From MFD04580-c1 sp963702995 (GTDB lineage Bacteria; Planctomycetota; Phycisphaerae; Tepidisphaerales; Tepidisphaeraceae): a stretch of DNA of 64,000 nt. Below, piece by piece: positions 29,926-38,606 of this stretch. The notes under the pieces are model-generated. The model was not told the DNA's origin and did no database searches. It was given only the letters and a program-made list of their open reading frames with translations. Location of the stretch: positions 4,464,001 to 4,528,000 of the forward strand of contig OY969783.1 of assembly GCA_963702995.1 (NCBI GenBank). The letters are read 5' to 3'. Positions within the stretch are counted from its first letter, which is position 1, and each line of letters opens with the position of its first letter. Both the position numbers and the translations under genes were made by a program.

Positions 29926-30537
29926 ATGCACCTTTTCTCGCGCACGCTCACATTGCGGCTCTTGCCGCGCCTGGCCGCTTGCCTGACCGCCGGCACCCTT
30001 TTGGCGATGCCGCTCGCCGCTCGGGCGGAGGCTGAAAAAGGGAAGCCGACCGCCGCGACTGCCACCGTCCGTGGCGCCGGGGAGAAAAAGGACGAGATCA
30101 GCGGCACGGTGAAGTTCACGGCCGCCGAGGACGGCGTCCATGTCGTCGCCGAGATCAAGGGGCTGACCGCCGGAAAGCACGGCTTCCACATCCACCAGAA
30201 GCCCGACCTCTCCGCGCCGGACCTGACCAGCGCCGGCCCGCACTTCAACCCGACCAACGCCAAGCATGGCGGCCCGCACACGGACGTCCACCACGCGGGC
30301 GACCTGGGGAACCTCGTCGCCGACGAGAAGGGCGTGGCCCATTACGACGAGGTGATCAAGGGCCTGACCCTGGCGGGCGAAACCAACGGCGTGATCGGCC
30401 ATTCGGTCATTGTTCACGCGAAGGAAGATGAGATGACCCCCGCCGACCCCAAGGGCTCGGGCAACTCCGGCCCCCGCATCGCGGGCGGCGTGATCGAGGC
30501 CGGCAGCGGTGAAGAGGCGAAGCCGGCCAGCAAGTGA
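29926..30537 (+). CDS. sodC: Cu/Zn superoxide dismutase lacking the conserved disulfide cysteines
   Basis: Periplasmic SodC dismutates superoxide. A signal peptide ends near AARAEA. All metal ligands are present: His88 and His90 (HGFHIH), His106 (SAGPHFNP), His114 (KHGGP), His123 and Asp126 (HAGDLGN), His164, and the active-site Arg184. The two cysteines that form the structural disulfide in almost all SodC proteins are replaced, by Leu100 (DLTSAGPH) and Gly187 (RIAGGVIE). The mature protein has no Cys at all. Length 203 residues is normal. A ribosome binding site-like GGAGAA lies upstream. A strong terminator hairpin follows at 30564-30597. Confidence 0.9.
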   Translation: MHLFSRTLTLRLLPRLAACLTAGTLLAMPLAARAEAEKGKPTAATATVRGAGEKKDEISGTVKFTAAEDGVHVVAEIKGLTAGKHGFHIHQKPDLSAPDLTSAGPHFNPTNAKHGGPHTDVHHAGDLGNLVADEKGVAHYDEVIKGLTLAGETNGVIGHSVIVHAKEDEMTPADPKGSGNSGPRIAGGVIEAGSGEEAKPASK

Positions 30538-30563
30538 AACCACTCCCAAGACCGAATCGGAGA

Positions 30564-30597
30564 GAGAGGCGACGCGGGAAGACTCGCGTCGCCTCTC
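30564..30597 (+). terminator. Hairpin after sodC
   Basis: A perfect 13-bp stem (GAGAGGCGACGCG and its complement) around GGAAGACT, 27 nt after the sodC stop. There is no U tract, so it is a hairpin of probable terminator or mRNA-stabilising role. Confidence 0.55.
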
Positions 30598-30706
30598 GCT
30601 CCGCCCCTCTGATCCAGACAAAACATTAACAGTTTGCAGCCGAGATTTTTTCACGGATACTCGTTGCATTGCCGAAGGTGAAGGGGATTCACGGCTAGGT
30701 ATCGCC

Positions 30707-32077
30707 ATGCTGGTTTCATTCTCCGTCTCAAACTTCCGATCGATCGGCGAAGAGCAAACGCTCAACATGGTCGCCAGCGCTAAGTTCGCTGATCACTCGG
30801 GCCATTTGGTACCGATTGGTTCGACCGGTCAGAAGGTCGTGCGGGCAGCGGTGATTTACGGAGCAAACGCCGCAGGCAAGTCGAACCTGGTCCGAGCGAT
30901 GACATTCGCGCAGACGATGGTGATCCACGGAAATCGGCCTTGGCTCGTTCAAGCGGCGAAATTTCGCTTCGACGAAGCCTTCCGTTCGCAGCCGAGTGCA
31001 TTCGAGTTTCGATTTCTTACACTAGGGCGTGTGTTCACCTACGGTTTTGACCTAGCTGTCCATGAAATCCAAGACATCCAAGCTGAATGGATGACCGTAC
31101 TCGCCGACGGCGAAGATCACGTTGTGTTTGAGCGCGACGGAGATGGGAAGACCGTCGTCTCGGATACGCTCGCGTCGCTGTTTCCGGACGACGCGCGTAT
31201 TCGTGAAGTATTACACGCCCTGGCTTTGCTTCCGCTAAAAACAACGCAGTTGCTATTGAACCGCGCCACGACACTTCCCAGTGAAGTGCTCGGGAAGACG
31301 CTGAAAGCGATCGTCGGTTGGCTCACGAAGCAGTTGCTCATTCTGCAGCCCGACCACCGCAGCCGGGCGTTGCTTGACCAACTGTACGAAGACAACGAAT
31401 TTCGGCGGCTGACAGAGCGCTTCTTGCAAGCTGTCGGGACAGGCGTCGAGGGCTTGGACTTCGAGACCGAGGAGGTCGAACTTGAACGTCCGAACGAGTT
31501 TCCGCCACCATTCAGGAGTGTGCGGCACTTGCGCGACGTGAAACCGAAGCCGGATGACCCTGCTCGCGGGACTCGCCGCCAGCTTCTGGCGATTCATCCG
31601 ACGAACGACGCGCGGATGTCGCTTCCCTTCGGTGAGGAATCGGACGGAACCATTCAACTTCTGCACCTGATGCCCGTCCTCGCCCCAGTGGCGAAGGGAG
31701 CTAAAGTAGTGGTGATCGACGAGTTGGACCGTAGCCTTCACCCGCTGCTCTGCTGGGAGTTCATCCGTCTGTTCAGCGAGACGGCCCCCGGCGCGCACAA
31801 GCAGTTAATCGTGACGACGCACGAGGCGCACCTGTTGAATCAGGATCTGCTGCGACGCGACGAATATTGGTTTGTCGAGAAGGACGAGCGTCAGCAGACC
31901 CGGCTTGCCTCGCTGTCGGACTTCAAGGCGCGGAACGACCTGAAGATCGAGAAGGGCTACTTGCAGGGCCGCTTCGGCGCGATCCCGTTCATCGGATCGA
32001 TGGCCGAGATTGAGAAGCTTCTAAACCGACCCGATGCCGATCAGGAGCCGTCATGCCCAAACGACAGCGGCCACTGA
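30707..32077 (+). CDS. AbiLi/RloA-type AAA ATPase (defence pair, first gene)
   Basis: A 456-residue ABC/SMC-like ATPase of the RloA/AbiLi (COG1106) type, in which ATPase and RloB together act as an abortive-infection or restriction-linked phage defence. The start MLVSFSVSNFRSIGEEQTL is typical. Walker A is GANAAGKSN at residues 52-60; Walker B is VVVIDELDRSLHPLL and an H-loop-like LIVTTHEAHLL follows. The GC content seems lower than neighbouring genes, consistent with transfer. It overlaps rloB by 25 nt, so translation is coupled. ATG 30707 was preferred to the upstream extension, which includes sodC tail sequence. Confidence 0.85.
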   Translation: MLVSFSVSNFRSIGEEQTLNMVASAKFADHSGHLVPIGSTGQKVVRAAVIYGANAAGKSNLVRAMTFAQTMVIHGNRPWLVQAAKFRFDEAFRSQPSAFEFRFLTLGRVFTYGFDLAVHEIQDIQAEWMTVLADGEDHVVFERDGDGKTVVSDTLASLFPDDARIREVLHALALLPLKTTQLLLNRATTLPSEVLGKTLKAIVGWLTKQLLILQPDHRSRALLDQLYEDNEFRRLTERFLQAVGTGVEGLDFETEEVELERPNEFPPPFRSVRHLRDVKPKPDDPARGTRRQLLAIHPTNDARMSLPFGEESDGTIQLLHLMPVLAPVAKGAKVVVIDELDRSLHPLLCWEFIRLFSETAPGAHKQLIVTTHEAHLLNQDLLRRDEYWFVEKDERQQTRLASLSDFKARNDLKIEKGYLQGRFGAIPFIGSMAEIEKLLNRPDADQEPSCPNDSGH

Positions 32078-32670
32078 TTCGCGACGGTGTCACGGAACGC
32101 GACGCCAGCCTGATCCTTATTGCCTCTGAAGACACTTACGCCCCTGAGAAATACTTCCGCAGCTTTAAGCCACGCCGGGTGCAGTTCCGCTTCCTACCGA
32201 CAGCGGAAGGCAGATCTTCGCCGCGTGCAATCGTCAACCGGCTCAACGAGTATAAAGCCGAGTTCCAGATCGGCGAGGACGACGAGCTTTGGTACTGCGG
32301 CGACATCGACCATTGGGCCGCGAGCAACCACATCCCCAACCTTCATCGCGTGCTCTCTCACTGTCACAATCAGCGATTTCGCGTGGCGTTGAGCAACCCA
32401 TGTTTTGAGGTTTGGCTTCTGCTTCACTTTGAAGAAGCACCGGAAGCGGAACTCGATTGCGACACGATCTGTAAGCTATTGCGGGCGGCTGCTGGTGGTT
32501 ATTCAAAGCCGAATGGCTGCGCCGCCAAAATGACAAAGGAACATGTGCTACAAGCCGTGGCTCGTGCGGGGCGCGGTGACACCGGAGACGTCTTACCGCT
32601 TAACCCGGCTTCGCAAGTTCATCGCATTGTAACGTCGATGGCTAATCGCCAGTCGATTGTGCTGCGATAA
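32053..32670 (+). CDS. RloB/AbiLii-like TOPRIM-type protein (defence pair, second gene)
   Basis: The 205-residue partner of the RloA-type ATPase. RloB-family proteins have a TOPRIM-like fold. Seen here: LILIASEDTYAPEKYFRSF with Glu26 as motif 1, YCGDIDHW with Asp84 and Asp86 as the DxD motif, and FRVALSNPCFEVWLLLHFEE, which is highly typical for the family. An AGGAG ribosome binding site lies inside the end of the upstream gene. A terminator-like hairpin follows at 32767. The likely role is nucleic-acid cleavage or another effector step triggered by infection; this is inferred from family knowledge. Confidence 0.88.
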   Translation: MPKRQRPLIRDGVTERDASLILIASEDTYAPEKYFRSFKPRRVQFRFLPTAEGRSSPRAIVNRLNEYKAEFQIGEDDELWYCGDIDHWAASNHIPNLHRVLSHCHNQRFRVALSNPCFEVWLLLHFEEAPEAELDCDTICKLLRAAAGGYSKPNGCAAKMTKEHVLQAVARAGRGDTGDVLPLNPASQVHRIVTSMANRQSIVLR

Positions 32671-32766
32671 ACCCGCCGGGAATGTCCCAATTGTGGCCGC
32701 GTTGCGGGCCGGAGCCTGTCGCTGCGTCAAGGTTGTCCGCGCCGCATCTTTTAAACGACAACTACG

Positions 32767-32791
32767 CCCGCTCATTTCAGCGAGCGGGTTT
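32767..32791 (+). terminator. Intrinsic terminator-like hairpin after rloB
   Basis: CCCGCTC-ATTTCAGC-GAGCGGG followed by TTTG, about 100 nt after the rloB stop and before the convergent sthA end. Confidence 0.6.
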
Positions 32792-32827
32792 GCCGGGCGA
32801 TACGACTAGGGGTCCGATCGAACGCTC

Positions 32828-34258
32828 TTAAGTATGCCGCAGCTTGTTCAGCCCATTCAAGGCCGCCACTTTGTACGCCTCGGCCAGCGTGGGGAAGTTG
32901 AAGACGCTGTTGATGAAATAGTCCAGCGTGCCGCCGAGCGCCATCACCGCCTGGCCGATGTGGATCAACTCTGTCGCGCCGGTGCCGATGGCGTGGACGC
33001 CGAGGATGCGCAGGTCATCCTGGTGGATCAGGAGCTTGAGCATGCCGGTGTCGTCGCCGAGGAGCTGGCCGCGGGCGAGCTCCTTGTACTGGGCGACGCC
33101 CGCCTCGTACGGGATGCCGGCCTCGGTGAGCTGGTCTTCGGTCTTGCCGACCATGCTGATCTCCGGGATCGCGTAGATGCCGTAAGGGAACAGCTCGGGC
33201 AACGACCGCGTCGGGACGCCGAACGCGTGGCAGACCGCGAGCCGCCCCTGTTCCATCGCGGTGCTCGCCAGGGCCGGGAAACCGATCACGTCGCCGACGG
33301 CGTAGATGTGCGGGACTTCCGTCTGGTAATGCTCGTTGACGCGGAGGCGCTCGCGGTCATCGGCCTTCAAACCGGCCTTGTCGAGGCGGAGGGCGCCGGT
33401 GGTCCCCTGGCGGCCGACGGCGTACAGCAGCGCCTGCGCCCGCAGGTGCTTGCCGGATTCCAGCGTCGCCTGGACGAGTGGCCCCGAATCGTTCGCGATC
33501 AGGCCGCCCGTCGCCATCTTGTCGGGGCTCAGCCGCTCGATCTTGGCCACTTTCTCGCCGAGACGGAGGGTGATCCCCTCGCGCCGCATGTGGTACTGGA
33601 ACGCCTCGGTGATTTCATGGTCGAGGAAGCCCAGCACGGCGGGGCGACCCTCGACGAGGGTCACTTTCACGCCCAGCGCCGCCAGCATGCAGGCGTACTC
33701 CACGCCGATGACGCCGCCGCCGACGATAATCAGTGTCTTGGGGATCTGCTCGAGCTTGAGCAGCCCATCCGACGTAAAGACGGTTTTGTCGTCAAACGGC
33801 ACGCTCGCCGGCATGGCGGGGCGGGTGCCGGTGGCGATGACGAAGACGCCGGCGCTGATCACTTCGAAATCGTCGGGGCGGTCGATGTAGACGATCGAAT
33901 CCTCGTCAAACCGCGCGGAGCCCCAGATTAATTCCACGTTATTGCGGTGAAGCTGGTCGCGGATGATCGCCAGTTCGTGATCGATCACTTGCCGGCTGAT
34001 GTAAATCAGGTCGGCCAGGGTGATCTTGGTCTTGGTGCGGGCCGCCTCGCCGAAGAGGCCGCGGCGGCTGATGCCGGTGAGATGGAGGACCGCCTCCCTC
34101 AGCGCCTTGCTGGGGATGGTGCCGGTGTTGATCGACGCGCCGCCCAGCACGTTGCTCTTCTCAATCAGGGCGACCTTCTTGCCCAGCTTGGCGCCCTGGA
34201 TCGCGGCCTTCTGGCCCGCCGGGCCCGAGCCGATGATCGCCAAATCAAAAGTCCTCAT
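32828..34258 (-). CDS. sthA: Soluble pyridine nucleotide transhydrogenase
   Basis: SthA exchanges reducing equivalents between NADPH and NAD+ in the cytoplasm; it is a flavoprotein related to dihydrolipoamide dehydrogenase. FAD site IIGSGPAGQKAAIQGAKLG and NAD(P) site LIIVGGGVIGVEYACMLAAL are clear. The redox-cysteine motif is replaced by GGASINTGTIPSKALRE, without Cys, which distinguishes SthA from disulfide reductases. IYAVGDVIGFPALASTAMEQ and the dimer domain FNFPTLAEAYKVAALNG complete it. ATG 34258 gives 476 residues, normal for the family. The open frame extends upstream without conserved sequence. Confidence 0.92.
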   Translation of the reverse strand: MRTFDLAIIGSGPAGQKAAIQGAKLGKKVALIEKSNVLGGASINTGTIPSKALREAVLHLTGISRRGLFGEAARTKTKITLADLIYISRQVIDHELAIIRDQLHRNNVELIWGSARFDEDSIVYIDRPDDFEVISAGVFVIATGTRPAMPASVPFDDKTVFTSDGLLKLEQIPKTLIIVGGGVIGVEYACMLAALGVKVTLVEGRPAVLGFLDHEITEAFQYHMRREGITLRLGEKVAKIERLSPDKMATGGLIANDSGPLVQATLESGKHLRAQALLYAVGRQGTTGALRLDKAGLKADDRERLRVNEHYQTEVPHIYAVGDVIGFPALASTAMEQGRLAVCHAFGVPTRSLPELFPYGIYAIPEISMVGKTEDQLTEAGIPYEAGVAQYKELARGQLLGDDTGMLKLLIHQDDLRILGVHAIGTGATELIHIGQAVMALGGTLDYFINSVFNFPTLAEAYKVAALNGLNKLRHT

Positions 34259-34560
34259 GCGGCGTTCCGCCCTTCCTGGAATAGCTGAATTGGTTCGGTT
34301 CTGCGTGTGGCGGGGTTGGTTCAATCCACTGTTTCGATCGTGCCACCCGGCAGGAGCGCTGGCTGCCGGCCGACGGATCATACACCGGGCGATTGGCGTT
34401 GCACACGGGCTACTCGGCCCAAACGGCTTAAAAGCGCCGGGTGCATAAGCCGCTTCGCCGCTCACGGCGGCTTGCGACGGGGCGGCCGGTCGTCGGTCGG
34501 AATCGTTTTCACGATTTATGAAGCCGCTGTCCGTGCCAGCGCCAGGGGTATGATCCGCCG

Positions 34561-36190
34561 ATGACCACAACCGCCGCGCCGCACCCCAGCCCGCAGAAAA
34601 CTGACGGATCGTTCGATCCCGGCTCAATGCCGCCCGCGGCGGCTTCGCATGCGGTGGTGATCGGCGCCGGCTTCGGCGGCCTGGCGGCCGCTCTGCGGCT
34701 GCGCGCCCGCGGGTACTCCGTCACGCTGATCGACAAGCAGGATAAGCTCGGCGGCCGCGGCTACGCCTATCACCGCAACGGCTTCACCTTCGACGCCGGC
34801 CCGACCGTCGTCACCGCGCATTTCCTGTTCGACGAACTCTTCGCCCTCTTCGGCAAGCGCCGCGAAAGCTATATCCACTTTGTGCCGGTTTACCCGTGGT
34901 ATCGCATCCAGTTCGAGGATCGCTCGACGTTCGATTACGGCGGCACGCTCGAACAGACGCTCGCCGAGATCAACCGGATCGACCCCACCGGCCACGATGC
35001 CGAGGGCTACCTCAAGCTGCTCGCCCATACCCGCGGGATATTCGATGTCGGCTTCACCCAACTGGGGGACAAGCCCTTCGGGACGGTCTGGTCGATGCTC
35101 CGCTGCGCCGGCCCTGATGCGCCTGGGCAACTGGCGAACCGTCTGGCAGATGGCCTGCAAATATATCCGAAGCGAGAAGCTGCGCCGGGTCTTCAGCTTT
35201 CAACCGCTGCTCGTCGGGGGGAACCCGTTCCACACGACGTCGATCTACTCGCTCATCCAATACCTCGAGCGGGAATGGGGCGTGCATTTTGCCATGGGTG
35301 GCACCGGGGCGATCGTCGATGGGTTGCGCCGTTTATTGGAGGAAGAGGGCGTCATCATCCGTCTCGGCGCCGAGGCCAAGCGGATCGATGTGGCGACGGG
35401 GGACGGCTCTCCCACGGGTCGCCGCGTGACGGGGGTGAGCCTGAAGGGTGGCGAGACGCTTCCGTGCGACCTTGTCGTCTGCAATGCCGATGCGCCGGCC
35501 GCGTATCGCAATCTGCTCGCGCCCGACGCCCGCCCAAAGTGGCCCGACCGCAAGATCGACAAGCTCAAGTACTCGATGGGGCTCTTTGTCCTCTACTTCG
35601 GCACCACGCGCCAGTATCCGGGCGTGGCCCATCACACGATCATCCTCGGGGAGAAATACGGGCAGTTATTGAAGGAGATGTTCGACCTCAAGCAGATCGA
35701 GATGGCCGACCTGTCGGTCTACCTTCATCGCCCGACGGCGACCGATCCTTCCATGGCGCCGGTCGGCTGCGACAGCTTTTATGTGCTCGTGCCGGTGCCG
35801 AACCTGCAAGGGGGGCAGGACTGGTCAACCTTGGGCCCACGATATCGGGACGTGGTGGTCAATTATCTCGAGCGTACGCACCTTCCCGGCCTGCGCGGCT
35901 GCATCACCGAGGACTTCTACGTCACCCCGGTCCATTTTCGGGACAACCTGAACACGCTCCACGGCACGGGCTTCAGTATCCAGCCGACGTTTGACCAGTC
36001 GGCGTGGTTTCGCTTCCACAACAAGAGCGATGAAGTCGATGGGCTGTACTTTGTCGGCGCCGGCACGCACCCCGGCGCGGGGATGCCGGGGGTGCTCTGC
36101 TCCGCCAAGGTGCTGGAGCACGTGTTGCCGCCGGCGCCCGCGAACGCTGCCGCGGCGCCTGCGACTTCTACTGCGGCAACGCGCCGTTGA
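34561..36190 (+). CDS. Phytoene-desaturase-like (CrtI) oxidoreductase (frameshift near 35106)
   Basis: FAD-dependent carotenoid desaturase or related isoprenoid oxidoreductase. The first frame gives the FAD-binding start AVVIGAGFGGLAAALRLRAR, GGRGYAYHRNGFTFDAGPTV; the second frame continues with VFSFQPLLVGGNPFHTTSIY, VVCNADAPAAY and the C-terminal signature GLYFVGAGTHPGAGMPGVL. One extra base or two missing bases (GCGC context) at 35103-35109 explains the switch. Total about 542 residues. TATGAT lies 6 nt before the ATG, a likely leaderless start. The end overlaps the convergent GH5 gene by 23 nt. Isopentenyl isomerase at 58138 could supply precursors, but phytoene synthase is not in the window. 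Confidence 0.85.
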
Positions 36191-37316
36191 CCTTGCGGAT
36201 GTACGCAACCTCGGCCGGGTCGAATGGAGTGCCGTCCGCACGGAAGATGTCGTGAAACCAGACCTTCGGCTCGGCCGTGTAGGTGTGCTGCCACGAATCC
36301 CACGGATAGATCGTCTGCGTCTTGCCTGAGACGAAGCCCCAGTTGAACGCCCCGACCTTCTGGTCTTTCAGATACCCCAGGACCGGGTCGAAGTGGCTCC
36401 CCTGCGGGCGTGCCATGTATTCGGTGCAGATCAGCGGGCGGCCGTAGCGGCGGAGGGACTCCACGCGGCGCCGCGTCTCCTCCAGGCTCGCGTACATGTG
36501 GAAGCTGATCACGTCCGTCTGCTCGATCTGCACCCGCTGGATCGGCGTGAGCTTGTTCGGGTCGTTCCAGTCGCCCGTCCAGACGGCCGACGTCAGCGGC
36601 TGGCTCGCGCCGGCTTCGCGGGCCCACGTGAACGCCGCCTTGAGCAGGGGCAGGGTGAGATCGAGCTTGTCCGCCGGCTCCTGCTTCAGATTCTTGGGGC
36701 CATAGCTGTTGTCGTTCAGGTTGTCCGGCTCGTTGTAGACGTCCCAGACGACCACCCGCTTGTCATCCTTGAAGCGGCCGACGACCCCTTTCACGTACGC
36801 CTGGAGGGCTTCCCGCCTGGCTGGGTCTTTGAGTTTTTCGGCCCCTGGGCTTTGCACCCAGCCGGAGTTGTGAACCCCCGGCCGCGGGGCGCGCTGCGCG
36901 CCCAGCTTGGGGAAAGGGTCCCAGCAACTGTCGAACAGGACGAACATCACGCGGACCTGGTGCTTGTCGGCGATCGCGAGGAACTGGTCGATTCGCTCCA
37001 GGTAACTTTTTGAATCCTGGTCCCACGGGAGGTCGTGCAGGAAGACGCGGACGCAGTTGAAGCTCAGGCCGTGGGCCCAACCGAGTTCCCGGTCGATCGT
37101 GGTTGGGTCAAAAGACTCAGCCTGCCACATCTCCAGCTCATTAATCGCGGTGCTCGGGGAGAAATTGGCGCCGACGAGCCAGGGCGTTTGGCCTGCCCAG
37201 GCGTGCGCCTGATCGGGCGACCAGGCCGCGTCGGCCCGAGCGCCGGCGGCCCGGAGCGCCATGGTGACCAGGACGGCGAGGATAGAGACGGAGAATCCGT
37301 GTCGCGGCAGGTTCAT
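36168..37316 (-). CDS. GH5-like glycoside hydrolase (beta-glycanase-like), exported
   Basis: A 382-residue secreted enzyme. N-terminal signal (FSVSILAVLVTMALRAAGARA). The TIM-barrel of clan GH-A is visible: FNCVRVFLHDLPWD, VMFVLFDSCWDPFP, VWDVYNEPDN with the acid/base Asn195-Glu196, and LICTEYMARP with the likely nucleophile Glu299. Proteins of this type are often called 1,4-beta-xylanase, but the substrate cannot be read from the sequence. A strong AAGGAG ribosome binding site lies about 8 nt before the ATG. Confidence 0.8.
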   Translation of the reverse strand: MNLPRHGFSVSILAVLVTMALRAAGARADAAWSPDQAHAWAGQTPWLVGANFSPSTAINELEMWQAESFDPTTIDRELGWAHGLSFNCVRVFLHDLPWDQDSKSYLERIDQFLAIADKHQVRVMFVLFDSCWDPFPKLGAQRAPRPGVHNSGWVQSPGAEKLKDPARREALQAYVKGVVGRFKDDKRVVVWDVYNEPDNLNDNSYGPKNLKQEPADKLDLTLPLLKAAFTWAREAGASQPLTSAVWTGDWNDPNKLTPIQRVQIEQTDVISFHMYASLEETRRRVESLRRYGRPLICTEYMARPQGSHFDPVLGYLKDQKVGAFNWGFVSGKTQTIYPWDSWQHTYTAEPKVWFHDIFRADGTPFDPAEVAYIRKVNGALPQ

Positions 37317-37444
37317 GGGAGGTGCTCCTTGTGACTCGACCCGTCACCAGAGAGTACAACCGCTTCGGGGCCCACCGACAAGGGCCTTTCGCTCCCCCCT
37401 CCCCGTGCCGTGGCCGCTGGGACGCACAAAACAAAAATAGAAAA

Positions 37445-37478
37445 AGGCCGCACGGTGGAGGGTTTTACCGTGCGGCCT
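37445..37478 (-). terminator. Rho-independent terminator on the minus strand
   Basis: AGGCCGCACGGT-GGAGGGTTTT-ACCGTGCGGCCT is a perfect 12-bp stem. On the minus strand it is followed by TTTTTCTATTTTT. It would end a transcript coming from about 37700 downwards, which supports a small gene there. Confidence 0.7.
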
Positions 37479-37566
37479 GGCGGAGGAGGAAACGAGGCTC
37501 GATAACTCCCGGAAAATACCGGGCTCATTGTTTTTAATCCGACGTCACCGTTGGCAGAAAAGCGGC

Positions 37567-37698
37567 TCAAGCCGCAAGCACCTTTTTCAATTGCTCGGGT
37601 GTTACATCGCGTGGCCAATAACAAAGGTTGTGCCGGAATGATCGTCGGATGTTGCCGCCGCGGCCGTCACCGCCCGCATGTCTGCTACAATCCGTCAC
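37567..37698 (-). CDS. Possible small protein ending in DVTPEQLKKVLAA
   Basis: A short frame of 43 codons from GTG 37698, with the last residues CYWPRDVTPEQLKKVLAA. It is too short to be judged by length alone. The reason to list it is the C-terminal helix-like ending and the strong terminator at 37445-37478 on the same strand just after it. The start and first half are Gly/Arg-rich and uncertain; a frameshift upstream or a purely structural RNA would also explain the terminator. Confidence 0.25.
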   Translation of the reverse strand: MTDCSRHAGGDGRGGNIRRSFRHNLCYWPRDVTPEQLKKVLAA

Positions 37699-37904
37699 TT
37701 CCAGCCTGTGCCCGAAATCTGCTTAGCAGTAAAACGATAACGCGGAACGGAAAACAGCGATGGATCCGGAAGCACTGGCGGGCAATTTCAGGCGGACCTG
37801 CACGCCGAGCGCGCAGTCGATGCCGACCCTCCGTCAAAGTAAATTGAGGGTGGGCCATTGGGTCGCCGTGCCTCTGCGGCATCTGGCGTTTCCCCATTCC
37901 ACGC

Positions 37905-38492
37905 ATGCCGACACTCGTTGACTATTCCGACGTGCTCAATCGCCTGACCGGCCAGGGGTTCCGGTCGCTCTACTACAACAGCGGGGCGTTCGGGTTGCCG
38001 GAGGCGGCCGATGCGCTGTCGATCGGGTGGGTCGGCCCGCCCGACCCGACGATCCGGCCGGCCGCCCGTGCTCTGGCACGCCAGGTCGCTGCGCCTTTCG
38101 AGAGGACGCTGGCCACGCTGACCTGCCAGGTCTGGCTCGAAGCGCTCCCCGGAAGGATCTGGCTGCTTCCGAAAAGCCACTGGGCGTACGAACTGGAGTT
38201 TGGCAGTCACGCGTGGCTCGGGGCGGCCCTCGAGGCTTCGGGCCTCCGCCGGACCTCGGTTGATTTGCTGGCGACGCGGCATGACGGGTCTGCGCTTTCG
38301 TTTGAAGGGGAAGAATATCTCCAGGTGGAAACGCTCCTTGTCGCTTTGCTTACAAATCTCGCAGGCAGCGACTTTCAGTTGGTCTGGCCGGGGCGGCCAG
38401 TGGTCTGCACGATCCATCACCACAAGCAGGTCTGGTGGACATCGTCGAACCGAGCGATTTTCGACCTGATCGGTGGATTCGTCCCCAAATGA
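37905..38492 (+). CDS. Hypothetical protein
   Basis: A 195-residue soluble protein starting MPTLVDYSDVLNRLTGQGFR. It is rich in Trp and contains IWLLPKSHWAYELEFGSHAW and WPGRPVVCTIHHHKQVWWTS with a HHH stretch that might bind metal. No signal peptide, membrane span or known motif. Nearby are a possible small gene on the other strand and the decayed Rpn gene, so it may belong to an accessory block. No function can be given. Confidence 0.55.
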   Translation: MPTLVDYSDVLNRLTGQGFRSLYYNSGAFGLPEAADALSIGWVGPPDPTIRPAARALARQVAAPFERTLATLTCQVWLEALPGRIWLLPKSHWAYELEFGSHAWLGAALEASGLRRTSVDLLATRHDGSALSFEGEEYLQVETLLVALLTNLAGSDFQLVWPGRPVVCTIHHHKQVWWTSSNRAIFDLIGGFVPK

Positions 38493-38606
38493 CGGTCGCC
38501 GCCGATCCCGGTCGTTCGCGGGCGGGACATTTTCCGGGGCAGGGGCAGGTGGCATGCGGTTGCATGGCAGTCGCTCGCCGATGTAGAGGCGGTACGATAC
38601 CTACCT

